Below are positions 14,865 through 22,721 of a stretch of 25,762 nt of DNA, piece by piece. The DNA is taken from positions 1 to 25,762 of the forward strand of contig DJOD01000053.1 in the NCBI GenBank assembly GCA_002437115.1. Direction: 5' to 3'. The stretch is from Prevotella sp. UBA6447. GTDB lineage: Bacteria; Bacteroidota; Bacteroidia; Bacteroidales; Bacteroidaceae. The notes beneath the pieces were generated by a model. It saw only the letters and a program-made list of their open reading frames with translations. It was not told the DNA's origin and ran no database searches. Both the position numbers and the translations under genes were made by a program. Numbering within the stretch: the first letter of the stretch is position 1; every line of letters starts with the position of its first letter.

Positions 14865-16265
14865 TTAGGCCTTGAGAAACTCGCGAGGGTCGCTGATGCG
14901 CCCCGTGATGGCAGCTGCCGCCGCCACGAGCGGCGATGCCAGCACCGTGCGCGCGCCAGGTCCCTGCCGTCCCTCAAAGTTGCGGTTAGACGTAGAGACG
15001 CAAAGTTTTCCTGCAGGCACCTTGTCGTCGTTCATGGCCAGGCAGGCCGAGCAGCCCGGTTGGCGGATGGCGAAGCCAGCGGCCTCGAGTTGCTTGTCGA
15101 GTCCCTCCTCCTTGATTTGCTTCAGCACGGCCCATGAGCCAGGCACAAGCCAAGCCACCACGTCGGGCGACTTGTGGTGACCTTTCACTACGGAGGCGAA
15201 GGCGCGAAAATCCTCTATTCGCCCATTGGTGCAAGCTCCGAGGAAAACGTAGTCAACGGGGTGTCCCAACAGCCGTTGTCCTGGCTCGAACTGCATGTAA
15301 CGCAGACTCTTTAGGAACGAAGCCTGCTCATTCTCGGCAACCTCTTCGAGTGTGGGCACCGAGCCTGTGATGGCGATTCCCATACCCGGGTTGGTGCCAT
15401 AGGTGATGCGTGGCTCAATGTCGTTGCCGTCAAATGCCAGTTCACAGTCGAACACGGCGTCGTCACCCGAGCGTAGCGTTCGCCACTTGGCCACCGCCTT
15501 GTCCCACGCCTCACCCTTGGGTGCGTACTTACGTCCCTTGAGGTAAGCAAATGTCGTTTCATCGGGAGCGATGAATCCGCCCCTTGCGCCCATCTCGATG
15601 GAGAGGTTGCATAGCGTCAGGCGTCCCTCCATGCTCATGTTTTCGATGACGGGGCCGGCGTATTCCACGAAATAGCCTGTGGCTCCCGATGTGGAGAGCT
15701 GAGCCATCAGATAAAGTGCCACATCCTTGGCCGTCACGCCCTTTTGTAGTTTTCCGTTGATGGTGATGCGCATTGATTTGGGCTTTTGTTGCAAGATGCA
15801 CTGTGAGGCCAACACCATCTCGACCTCGGATGTTCCGATGCCAAAGGCCACGGCACCCACGGCACCGTGCGTTGAGGTGTGGGAATCGCCGCAGACGATG
15901 GTCATGCCTGGCAATGACAGCCCCGTCTCGGGACCCACCACGTGGATGACACCATTTTCGGGTGTGTTTTTCTTAAACTCAGTGAGGCCAAACTCTTGGC
16001 AGTTCTTGTCGAGAGTCTCCACCTGGTGTCGGCCCACGGGGTCGAGCTCAGGGGCTCCCTGGTCGTGCGTCATGATGTTGTGGTCGGGCATGCAGTATAC
16101 CTGCTTGGGCCTGAACACTTGCAGGTGGCGGCGGCGCAGGCCGTCGAAAGCCTGCGGCGAAGTCACCTCATGGCAATAGAGTCGGTCGATATACAACTGC
16201 GTGGGACCGTCTTCCACGACCTGCACGACGTGGCTGTCCCATATCTTATCAAATAATGTGTTCAT
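14865..16265 (-). CDS. leuC: 3-isopropylmalate dehydratase large subunit
   Basis: 466 residues, full length. It is an aconitase-family enzyme with the [4Fe-4S] cysteines in VFLGACTNGRIEDF and PGCSACLAMN. Other conserved parts are MPDHNIMTHDQ, VCGDSHTSTHGAVGAVAFGIGTSE and STSNRNFEGRQGPGARTVLASP. It is cytoplasmic and partners LeuD. It starts 22 bp after leuA in the same transcript. The cluster is oxygen-sensitive in such enzymes, in keeping with an anaerobic host. Confidence 0.95.
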   Translation of the reverse strand: MNTLFDKIWDSHVVQVVEDGPTQLYIDRLYCHEVTSPQAFDGLRRRHLQVFRPKQVYCMPDHNIMTHDQGAPELDPVGRHQVETLDKNCQEFGLTEFKKNTPENGVIHVVGPETGLSLPGMTIVCGDSHTSTHGAVGAVAFGIGTSEVEMVLASQCILQQKPKSMRITINGKLQKGVTAKDVALYLMAQLSTSGATGYFVEYAGPVIENMSMEGRLTLCNLSIEMGARGGFIAPDETTFAYLKGRKYAPKGEAWDKAVAKWRTLRSGDDAVFDCELAFDGNDIEPRITYGTNPGMGIAITGSVPTLEEVAENEQASFLKSLRYMQFEPGQRLLGHPVDYVFLGACTNGRIEDFRAFASVVKGHHKSPDVVAWLVPGSWAVLKQIKEEGLDKQLEAAGFAIRQPGCSACLAMNDDKVPAGKLCVSTSNRNFEGRQGPGARTVLASPLVAAAAAITGRISDPREFLKA

Positions 16266-16287
16266 AGTGTTATTGTCTTTCTCTACC

Positions 16288-17787
16288 TTATTTCCTAAAC
16301 TTGTTGATGCAATCGATGTACGCCTCCACGGAGGCCGTCACGATGTCTGTGTTGGCTCCGAAGCCATAGTAGACGTTTCCGTCGTACTCCACTTGCATGT
16401 GAACCTTTCCCACGTCGTCCGATCCCTTCGAGATGGCTTGTATGGTAAACTCCTTCAGGGTCATCTGCTTTCTTATGATTCGCTTCAGCGCCTTGATGGC
16501 CGCGTCGACAGGGCCGTTCCCGGTGCTGCTCTCCTCAAACTTCTGTCCGGCGATGTCAAGTCCCACGCTGGCTACGCTCCTCACGCCCTTGCCCGTGGTC
16601 ACTTGCAGGTAGTCGAGTCTCACGGCGTGGTTGGCTGCCGTGTCTGCTCCTGCGAGCATGAGGATGTCGTCGTCGTTGATTTCCTTTTTCTTGTCGGCCA
16701 AGTTGAGGAAGGCCTTGTAGATTTTGTCGAGCTTCTCCTCATCCTTGATGTCAACCCCGTTGACCTCCAGCCGATACTTCAGCGCGGCGCGTCCCGAGCG
16801 TGCCGTGAGCACAATGGCATTGTTGTCGAGGCCAATGTCCTTCGGGTCGATGATTTCATAGGTCTGCACGTTCTTCAGCACGCCGTCCTGGTGTATGCCA
16901 CTCGAATGGGCGAAGGCGTTGCGCCCGACGATGGCCTTGTTGGGCTGTATGGGCATGTTCATCAGCGAACTGACCATGCGCGACACGGGATAAATCTTCT
17001 GCGTGTTGATGTTCGTGTCGATGCCAATGCCCTTGTGGCACTTGAGAATCATGGCTATCTCCTCCAGCGACGTGTTTCCGGCTCGTTCACCGATGCCATT
17101 GATGGTCACTTCCAACTGGCGCGCGCCATTGAGCACGCCCTCGAGGGTGTTGGCCGTTGCCATGCCAAGGTCGTTGTGGCAGTGGGTAGAGAGGATGGCC
17201 TTGTCGATGTTCGACACGTGTTCCATCAGGTACTTGATTTTTGCACCAAACTCATTGGGCAAGCAGTAGCCCGTAGTGTCGGGAATGTTGACCACGGTAG
17301 CTCCGGCGCCAATGACCGCCTCGACGACACGCGCCAGGTATTCGTTGTCGGTACGACCGGCATCCTCGGCGTAGAACTCCACGTCCTCCACATACTTCTT
17401 GGCGTAGGCCGTGGCGCGCACGGCACGCTCCAGGATGTCGTCGCGGTTGGAGTTGAACTTATACTTGATGTGGTAATCGGACGTTCCGATGCCTGTGTGG
17501 ATGCGCTTGTGTTTGGCATACTGCAGCGATTCGGCAGCCACGTCGATGTCTTTCTCTACGGCACGCGTCAGGGCGCAGATGGTGGGCCATGTCACAGCCT
17601 TGGAAATCTCCATCACCGAGTTGTAGTCGCCTGGCGACGAGATGGGGAAGCCCGCCTCGATGACATCCACTCCCAACAGCTCCAGTTGCTTGGCCACCTG
17701 AATCTTCTCAACGGTGTTCAGCTGGCATCCGGGCACCTGTTCGCCATCGCGCAGGGTGGTGTCGAAAATAAAAAGTCTGTCGCTCAT
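16288..17787 (-). CDS. leuA: 2-isopropylmalate synthase
   Basis: 499 residues from ATG 17787 (MSDRLFIFDTTLRDGEQVPG). It condenses acetyl-CoA with 2-ketoisovalerate, the first committed step to leucine. Features: DTTLRDGEQ, STHCHNDLGMATANT with metal-binding His-x-His, GIGERAGNTSLEE, and a C-terminal LeuA dimer domain (about 375-490) that normally binds leucine for feedback inhibition. The reading frame runs open to 17952 but those extra residues overlap the leader terminator and have no family similarity, so the later ATG is right. It is the first structural gene of leuA-leuC-leuD-synthase-leuB. Expression is predicted to be controlled by the attenuator at 17873-18041. Confidence 0.95.
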   Translation of the reverse strand: MSDRLFIFDTTLRDGEQVPGCQLNTVEKIQVAKQLELLGVDVIEAGFPISSPGDYNSVMEISKAVTWPTICALTRAVEKDIDVAAESLQYAKHKRIHTGIGTSDYHIKYKFNSNRDDILERAVRATAYAKKYVEDVEFYAEDAGRTDNEYLARVVEAVIGAGATVVNIPDTTGYCLPNEFGAKIKYLMEHVSNIDKAILSTHCHNDLGMATANTLEGVLNGARQLEVTINGIGERAGNTSLEEIAMILKCHKGIGIDTNINTQKIYPVSRMVSSLMNMPIQPNKAIVGRNAFAHSSGIHQDGVLKNVQTYEIIDPKDIGLDNNAIVLTARSGRAALKYRLEVNGVDIKDEEKLDKIYKAFLNLADKKKEINDDDILMLAGADTAANHAVRLDYLQVTTGKGVRSVASVGLDIAGQKFEESSTGNGPVDAAIKALKRIIRKQMTLKEFTIQAISKGSDDVGKVHMQVEYDGNVYYGFGANTDIVTASVEAYIDCINKFRK

Positions 17788-17877
17788 AATCTGTATGTTT
17801 ACTGTGTTTTTGTCGTTCATTTCCCAACGAGCCCCCTGCCTGGCGTGTTGCAGGTATGCTGCCAGCAGATACGAAAA

Positions 17878-17909
17878 AGGCCTTTCCACTACCGGAAGTG
17901 GAAAGGCCT
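17878..17909 (-). terminator. Terminator hairpin of the leu leader
   Basis: Perfect 13-bp stem (17878-17890 with 17897-17909), GC-rich, 6-nt loop, followed on the - strand by a U-run of five including the last stem base. It lies 90 bp before the leuA start, where a simple terminator would make no sense, so it should be conditional. Confidence 0.8.
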
Positions 17910-17926
17910 CGTATTCGTCATGTGGC

Positions 17927-18019
17927 TCACATGCATCTACACACTCTCTCACTTCCGGCAGCTTGATGCAGTCGAATACCGATTAGAATGTTAATAGTGC
18001 TGGTGTAAGTGTTGGTCAT
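17927..18019 (-). CDS. Leader peptide of the leu operon
   Basis: 30 codons, ATG 18019 to TGA 17927-17929. The first 17 residues read MTNTYTSTINILIGIRL: Thr at 2, 4, 6 and 8, Ile at 9, 11, 13 and 15, Leu at 12 (CTA) and 17 (CTG). Such clustering of the amino acids made by the operon or its precursor route is the signature of a regulatory leader peptide. A ribosome waiting at codons 9-15 would cover segment 1 and leave segment 2 free; a ribosome that reaches the stop covers segment 2. It starts about 22 nt after the predicted transcription start. The start could also be TTG 18025. It is not expected to have a function as a protein. Confidence 0.7.
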   Translation of the reverse strand: MTNTYTSTINILIGIRLHQAAGSERVCRCM

Positions 18020-18047
18020 TGTCAATTCTCTTTTGTTTTTCCGACAG

Positions 18048-18079
18048 CAAAGTTAATCATTTTTTGGTATACGAACAAA
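18048..18079 (-). promoter_or_regulatory. Promoter of the leu operon
   Basis: On the - strand TTTG (18079-18076), a 20-bp spacer and TAACTTTG (18055-18048) match the Bacteroidota promoter. Transcription would begin near 18041 and give an attenuated RNA of about 170 nt or the full operon. Confidence 0.75.
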
Positions 18080-18081
18080 TA

Positions 18082-18115
18082 AATTGCAATAAAAAACATG
18101 TCGCCAATTGCAAAT
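18082..18115. promoter_or_regulatory. Two AATTGCAA copies just upstream of the leu promoter
   Basis: AATTGCAA occurs at 18082-18089 and 18106-18113, 24 bp apart. The first lies in the perfect palindrome ATTGCAAT (18083-18090), and the second contains palindromic TTGCAA. They sit directly upstream of the -33 element, where an activator could bind. No regulator is identified. The rest of 18116-18209 holds nothing I recognise. Confidence 0.35.
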
Positions 18116-18209
18116 AATAACCAATAGGCCTGTTTTATGAAGATTATGACACTATTCGGGCTTTGCCGGAGCATTGTAGTTGGTATAGGGTATTAAGGGC
18201 GCCAAGCAC

Positions 18210-18248
18210 AAAGGGCTCACCAGACTTGATTGGTCTGATGAGCCCTTT
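18210..18248 (-). terminator. Hairpin after dnaB
   Basis: AAAGGGCTCACCAGAC (18210-18225) pairs with GTCTGATGAGCCCTTT (18233-18248) with one mismatch, 15 pairs and a 7-nt loop. It begins 5 bp after the dnaB stop. The U-run is only three bases on the - strand, so it may act as an RNA-end stabiliser or a weak terminator. It also separates dnaB from the leu promoter region. Confidence 0.65.
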
Positions 18249-18252
18249 GGCA

Positions 18253-19779
18253 TCAAAACATGGGACCTGCGGGAGGTGCTCCCAGCGGGTCGTCGTCGCC
18301 ACCCATGTCGTCGAGGTTCATGCGCGAGCCGATATACTCGCCGCCCATGTCGCCTGGCAATGGTGCGGGTGAGGCATCCTCGGGATTGAGGAATCGCGTG
18401 TACTGGCCTTGGAAGGCAAGCAACACGTCGCCCGTGGCGCCCTTACGGTGCTTGGCAATGATGATTTGCGCCTTGCCCCGCAGGTCGTGTCCTTTTTCAT
18501 CCTGGTAGATATGGTAATACTCGGGACGGTGCACGAAGAGCACCATGTCGGCATCCTGCTCGATGGCACCCGACTCACGCAGGTCGCTTAGTTGCGGTCG
18601 CTTGCCCTCAAGTCCCTCGCGGTTCTCCACCGTACGGTTGAGCTGCGACAAGGCTATGATAGGTATGTCGAGCTCTTTGGCCAGTCCCTTGAGCGACCTT
18701 GAGATGGTAGACACCTCCTCTTGGCGGTTTCCGAAACGCATGCCATTGGCGTTCATGAGTTGCAGGTAGTCGATCATGATGACTTTCACGCCTTTCTCGC
18801 GCACCAGTCGGCGTGCCTTGGTGCGCAACTCGAAGATTGACATGCCTGGCGTGTCGTCTATATAAAGAGGTGCGCCCGTGAGTCGTGCCATATACTTGTC
18901 GAGCCGCTGCCACTCGTCGGGCAGCAGTTGTCCGTTCATGATTTTGCGTCCCTCGATTTCGCATACATTGGAGATCAGTCGGTTGACGAGCTGCACGTTG
19001 TTCATCTCCAGTGAGAAGAAGGCTATGGGCTCTTTGTAGTCGACGGCGATGTTCTTGGCGATGGAGAGCGCGAATGATGTCTTACCCATGGCAGGTCTTC
19101 CGGCCAGGATGACGAGGTCACTCTTCTGCCATCCCGAGGTCATGTTGTCGAGTGCTGTATAGCCCGATGGTATGCCCGTCAGTCCTCCCTCCTGCGATGA
19201 GGCCTTTTGCAGAATCTCCATGGCCTGGCGAAGCACAGGGTCAATCTGCGTGTAGTCGGTGCGCATGTTTTTCTGCGACAGTTCGAAGAGGTTCGACTCG
19301 GCTTCTTGCATGAGGTCGTCCACGTCGACCGTCTGGTCGAAGGCCTTGGTCTCAATGACCGAGGCAAAGGAAATCAGTTGGCGTGCCAGGAATTTCTGTT
19401 GCAGGATCTTGGCATGATACTCGATGTGGGCCGAGGAGGCCACGTGGGCCGTGAGGTCCACCACGTAGGTAGGTCCCCCCACGTCATCGAGCGTTCCTTC
19501 CTTCTGCAGCTCGTTGGTCACGGTCATGATGTCCACCGGGTTCTGCTCCATGTTGAGCGTTTGTATGGCCTGGTAGATTTTCTGGTGTCGCGGCTCATAG
19601 AAGGTTTCCGGGCGGAGCATCTCCGACACCACGGAGAAGGCGTCCTTGTCGATCATGAGTGCTCCGAGCACCACCTTCTCCACGTCGAGGGCCTGCGGCT
19701 GCAGGTGTCCATAAGTGGGGTCGATGGGTGTGGTGGCCCGCTTGCGGCGATTATTGCTTGTGTTGCTTGGTTCTGGCAT
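18253..19779 (-). CDS. dnaB: Replicative DNA helicase
   Basis: 508 residues from ATG 19779 (MPEPSNTSNN); the frame is open to 19821 but the family N-terminus and length favour the later start. It has an N-terminal helical DnaB_N domain (about 25-130), linker, and a RecA-like C-terminal domain with Walker A GRPAMGKTS (227-235), Walker B VIMIDYLQLM (about 327-336), SQLNRTVENR, and the KHRKGATGDVLLAF finger. It forms the hexameric fork helicase. The C-terminal tail (about 465-508) is Gly/Asp/Pro-rich and ends in GPMF, as in Bacteroidota DnaB. The upstream gene ends 87 bp away; TTTG and TAACTTAT elements in that gap are only a partial promoter match. Confidence 0.95.
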   Translation of the reverse strand: MPEPSNTSNNRRKRATTPIDPTYGHLQPQALDVEKVVLGALMIDKDAFSVVSEMLRPETFYEPRHQKIYQAIQTLNMEQNPVDIMTVTNELQKEGTLDDVGGPTYVVDLTAHVASSAHIEYHAKILQQKFLARQLISFASVIETKAFDQTVDVDDLMQEAESNLFELSQKNMRTDYTQIDPVLRQAMEILQKASSQEGGLTGIPSGYTALDNMTSGWQKSDLVILAGRPAMGKTSFALSIAKNIAVDYKEPIAFFSLEMNNVQLVNRLISNVCEIEGRKIMNGQLLPDEWQRLDKYMARLTGAPLYIDDTPGMSIFELRTKARRLVREKGVKVIMIDYLQLMNANGMRFGNRQEEVSTISRSLKGLAKELDIPIIALSQLNRTVENREGLEGKRPQLSDLRESGAIEQDADMVLFVHRPEYYHIYQDEKGHDLRGKAQIIIAKHRKGATGDVLLAFQGQYTRFLNPEDASPAPLPGDMGGEYIGSRMNLDDMGGDDDPLGAPPAGPMF

Positions 19780-19866
19780 ATTGCTTTTATAAGTTACTTG
19801 GCATGTGACGCGACAAACCACTTAGGCCCCATGCAGTTCATAGGGTCTTGGTAGCTGTTCGCCCAC

Positions 19867-21093
19867 TTATTTTTTCTTCTTCAGTTTCAGTTGTGGAATG
19901 TTTACCTTGTCGCCCACTTTCACTTGCGTGCGTCCGGCGTTTACCGCTTCGATGTAACACTCCATGCCAGGGCCGAGGTATGTGCGGCTGATGCTGGCAA
20001 TTGTCTGTCCGTCTTTGGCGACGACTGTCCGTGCGATGCCCACTATGTCGTAGGCTCCCGTTCTGACGCGCACGTCCTTGTCGTAGGTTTCCTGCCGCTG
20101 ACGTGACAGTGTTTCTTTAGCAGTTGGTCTTGCTGCGTTACCTCCACCTTGCGGCTGTGTGGGCTGCGACTGCCTGTCTGCTGCGGGCTCAGTCTGCTGG
20201 ATGCGTGCTTTTTCCTGTTGCTGCAGTTTTTGGGCAGCCATGTCACTGTCGGCTCTCGCTTGAGCCACGGCCGCAGTGTCGACCGAAGTTTCGAGAAGGG
20301 CTTGGCCTCGTGGCGTGCGTGCGTTAAGAATGGCCTCGGCTTCCAAGTGCTCAATGCGGCGGTCGCGTTGCGACAATTGCATGAAAAGGTAGAAGATGCC
20401 GCCGCAGCAGGCAAGCAACAGTACGATGGACATGCACATGAACCATCGTGTGAAACGGTGCTGGCGTGTCATCTCCTGCTGCATGACGATGACCTGGTTG
20501 CGTGCCTCATCGGCTGCCCGCTCGGTCTCGGTAGCTGGGCTCATCACCTGTGCCTCATCGGCTTGCTCCTCGGTTGTGGTGGGCTGGGGTGATGGGGTAG
20601 GGATTGCTGGCTCGTTGGGCTCGGTTGGCTCATTGGGCTCATTGGGCATATTGGGCTCTGTGGGCTCGTTGGGCATATTGGGCTCATCGGGCTTGGTGGG
20701 CTCATTCACCACAAATGGCTCCATGGCTGCCTCGGGGTTGGCAAAGTGCTCATCGATGGACGTGAAGTCCACCCCGTCGTTGACGGCGACGGTGTCAAAC
20801 TGCGAGAAGGGGCGGTTCACCAGGTCGCGCATGGCATTGTCGGGCGTGAAAGTCACCTTGTCGCGCCCCTCGATGATGATAGGCTCGCCCGTGTTCACGT
20901 CCACGCTCTTGCGTGGTGCCACGGGCACTACCTTGAACGTGCCCAACCCCTTGACCTTGACCTGCCGGTCGGTCTCGATGGCCTTGACGAGCACGTCAAA
21001 CATCTTTTCCACAAACTGCTCGGCCGCGTTTCGCTCCAGGCCATACTTGTCGATGAGTGTCTGCGAAAGCTCCTTGTATCCTATCTTGCTCAT
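19867..21093 (-). CDS. HU-domain / transmembrane / LysM-like fusion protein
   Basis: 408 residues. Residues 1-92 form a complete HU/IHF-type DNA-binding domain (YKELSQTLIDKYGL, VKVKGLGTFKV, and the beta arm RKSVDVNTGEPIIIEG). A Pro-rich linker of NEPTEP/NMP repeats spans 129-165. One hydrophobic helix lies at 217-239, preceded by basic residues (RQHRFTRW), which predicts the N-terminus in the cytoplasm. Then come a Gln/Ala-rich coiled region (240-340) and a C-terminal LysM-like domain (about 357-404: VVAKDGQTIASISRTYLG...VKVGDKVNIPQL). The layout would let it bind DNA inside and peptidoglycan outside. It starts 15 bp after a stand-alone HU gene. Such fusions occur in Bacteroidales but I know of no assigned role. 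Confidence 0.85.
   Translation of the reverse strand: MSKIGYKELSQTLIDKYGLERNAAEQFVEKMFDVLVKAIETDRQVKVKGLGTFKVVPVAPRKSVDVNTGEPIIIEGRDKVTFTPDNAMRDLVNRPFSQFDTVAVNDGVDFTSIDEHFANPEAAMEPFVVNEPTKPDEPNMPNEPTEPNMPNEPNEPTEPNEPAIPTPSPQPTTTEEQADEAQVMSPATETERAADEARNQVIVMQQEMTRQHRFTRWFMCMSIVLLLACCGGIFYLFMQLSQRDRRIEHLEAEAILNARTPRGQALLETSVDTAAVAQARADSDMAAQKLQQQEKARIQQTEPAADRQSQPTQPQGGGNAARPTAKETLSRQRQETYDKDVRVRTGAYDIVGIARTVVAKDGQTIASISRTYLGPGMECYIEAVNAGRTQVKVGDKVNIPQLKLKKKK
20611..20706 (-). repeat. Degenerate 9/18-bp repeats coding for the NEP linker
   Basis: Units of GGGCTCNTTGGGC and GGGCATATTGGGC alternate over about 95 bp and code for NEP-TEP, NEP-NMP and similar triplets. The phase is a multiple of three, so length changes keep the frame. 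Confidence 0.7.
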
Positions 21094-21108
21094 GTGGGAG
21101 AATGTTTT

Positions 21109-21387
21109 TTAAGCCTTGTTGAGTTTTTCCTTCACGGCGTCCATGGGTCGGAAGTTCAATACGAGCTTGGGTGGCACCAGCATGCGCTGCTGGGTGCTGG
21201 GGTTGACGATGACGCGCTCCATGCGCTTCTTCACCTCAAACGCCCCGAAGTTGGGGATGGCCACGCTGTCGCCCTCGTCAAACAGGTTTCCCATCTGCTC
21301 GATGACGGCTGTCACCATCTTCTGCGTGTCGGTCTGCGTGTAGCCCGACTGCTGTGCCAGCTCGGCTATGTACTCTTTGTTGTTCAT
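21109..21387 (-). CDS. HU family DNA-binding protein
   Basis: 92 residues, one complete HU/IHF domain: helix-turn-helix-like N-terminus (MNNKEYIAELAQQSGY), the FDEGDSVAIPNFGAFEVKKR strand segment and the DNA-binding arm around VNPSTQQRMLVPPKLV with its conserved proline. It binds and bends DNA as a dimer. The start overlaps the rimO stop (ATGA), so it is translated from the rimO transcript. It could form heterodimers with the HU domain of the next gene, an idea drawn from adjacency only. Confidence 0.9.
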   Translation of the reverse strand: MNNKEYIAELAQQSGYTQTDTQKMVTAVIEQMGNLFDEGDSVAIPNFGAFEVKKRMERVIVNPSTQQRMLVPPKLVLNFRPMDAVKEKLNKA

Positions 21388-22712
21388 ACCTCTCCGTATA
21401 AGTCAAACTCGTCGTTCCCGGTGATTTTCACTTGGTAATAATGGCCTGTGCGCAGGGCACGACCCTCAACGGGTATGAGCACCTCTGGATCCACCTCGGG
21501 CGAGCAGCTCTCGGTGCGCCCCACATAGTAGGTGCCCTCCTTCCGGTCGATGACCACCAGCTGGGTGGTGCCCACCTTTGCCGCCTCTACCTCATCGCTG
21601 ATGCCTTGCTGCAGTGCCATGAGCTCGTCGAGGCGGCGCTGCTTCACGTCGGCAGGCACGTCGTCGGCATAATGGAGCTGCGAGTAGGTGCCCTCCTCCT
21701 CCGAGTAGGCGAAGGCTCCCATGCGCTCGAAACGCTGGGAGCGCACAAAGTCCATGAGCTCCTCGAAGTCGGCCTCAGTCTCGCCAGGGAAGCCCACCAT
21801 CAGCGTGGTGCGCAGGGTTATACCCGGCACGCGCTCTCGGATGGTGCGCAGCAAGGCCAGTGCGTCGGCCTTGGTGACGTGGCGGTGCATGCGCTGCAGC
21901 ACGTGGTCGGAGATGTGCTGCAAGGCTATGTCGAGGTACTTGCAGACGTTCGGGCGCTCGCGCATCACGTCGAGCAGCTCCAGGGGAAACTGGTTGGGGT
22001 AGGCGTAGTGGAGCCGTATCCAGCGCACGCCCTTGATGTCGGCCATGCGGCTGATGAGCTCCGCTATGCGCGTGTGGCCATAGAGGTCGGCTCCGTAATA
22101 GGTGAGCTCCTGCTCGATGACCTGGAACTCGCTGACGCCCTCGTCCACGAGCTCGCGCACCTCGTCGAGAATCTCCTCCATGGGGCGCGACACGTGCCGT
22201 CCCGTGATGAGGGGGATGGCACAGTAGGCGCAGTGGCGGTCGCAACCCTCTGCAATCTTTACATAGGCGTAATGGGAGGGCGTGGTCAGCTTCCGGCGGC
22301 TGTTGGCATCTGTGCGGCGGCGCGTGAAGCTGTCGCCGCCATCGGTCGCTGGTGCAGGTCCCAGGTCGGTGAGCAGCTGCCGGTAGTTGAACTTGCCGTA
22401 GAACTTGTCCACCTCGGGTATCTCGGTCTCCAGCTCCTTTTGGTAGCGTTGTGAGAGACAGCCCATGACGAAGAGTTTGCGGAGCCGTCCCTCGTTCTTG
22501 GCCTGCACAAACTCCAGGATGGTGTTGATGCTCTCCTCGCGGGCACTCTCGATGAAGCCGCAGGTGTTGATGACGGCTATCTCGCCCTGCGGTCGCTTGG
22601 CGTCGTGCACGCAGTGGTAGCCCTCGTCCTCAAACTTGCGCATGAGCTGCTCCGAGTCGACGAGGTTTTTCGAGCAGCCCATCGTGATGATGTCTATCTG
22701 GTTTTTCTTCAC
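21384..22712 (-). CDS. rimO: Ribosomal protein S12 methylthiotransferase
   Basis: 442 residues: an N-terminal UPF0004 domain with cluster cysteines 13, 51 and 85, a radical-SAM domain with CDRHCAYC (157, 161, 164), and a C-terminal TRAM domain (about 375-440). It methylthiolates an aspartate of ribosomal protein S12. It starts 9 bp after ftsY and overlaps the HU gene. The VIEQELTYYGADLYG segment separates RimO from MiaB. Length is typical. Confidence 0.95.
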   Translation of the reverse strand: MKKNQIDIITMGCSKNLVDSEQLMRKFEDEGYHCVHDAKRPQGEIAVINTCGFIESAREESINTILEFVQAKNEGRLRKLFVMGCLSQRYQKELETEIPEVDKFYGKFNYRQLLTDLGPAPATDGGDSFTRRRTDANSRRKLTTPSHYAYVKIAEGCDRHCAYCAIPLITGRHVSRPMEEILDEVRELVDEGVSEFQVIEQELTYYGADLYGHTRIAELISRMADIKGVRWIRLHYAYPNQFPLELLDVMRERPNVCKYLDIALQHISDHVLQRMHRHVTKADALALLRTIRERVPGITLRTTLMVGFPGETEADFEELMDFVRSQRFERMGAFAYSEEEGTYSQLHYADDVPADVKQRRLDELMALQQGISDEVEAAKVGTTQLVVIDRKEGTYYVGRTESCSPEVDPEVLIPVEGRALRTGHYYQVKITGNDEFDLYGEV

Positions 22713-22721
22713 GGTTGGCTA

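Larger units (their letters stand above)
17873..18041 (-). promoter_or_regulatory. Predicted ribosome-mediated attenuator of the leu operon
   Basis: Reading the - strand: segment 1 CACTTACACCAGC (18011-17999), segment 2 GCTGCCGGAAGTG (17962-17950), segment 3/terminator left arm AGGCCTTTCCACT (17909-17897), loop, right arm AGTGGAAAGGCCT (17890-17878), then TTTT (17877-17874). Segment 2 pairs with 17900-17888 over 13 positions (nine Watson-Crick pairs in a row at 17958-17950 with 17900-17892, then two more plus two G-U). This uses parts of both terminator arms and the loop, so the two structures exclude each other. Segment 1 can pair with segment 2 at 10 of 13 positions. The leader peptide overlaps segments 1 and 2. 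All elements are read directly; the mechanism is inferred. Confidence 0.75.

Noticed and set aside
17788..17952. N-terminal extension of leuA
   Set aside because: Runs through the leader terminator, starts with GTG inside the leader peptide gene, and lacks similarity to LeuA.
16201..17994. A 597-codon open frame on + opposite leuA
   Set aside because: It mirrors leuA on the other strand, has His/Val-rich composition typical of antisense frames in GC-rich genes, and shows no domain.
21432..22454. A 340-codon open frame on + opposite rimO
   Set aside because: Antisense shadow of rimO; composition is Leu/Val/His-rich without motifs.
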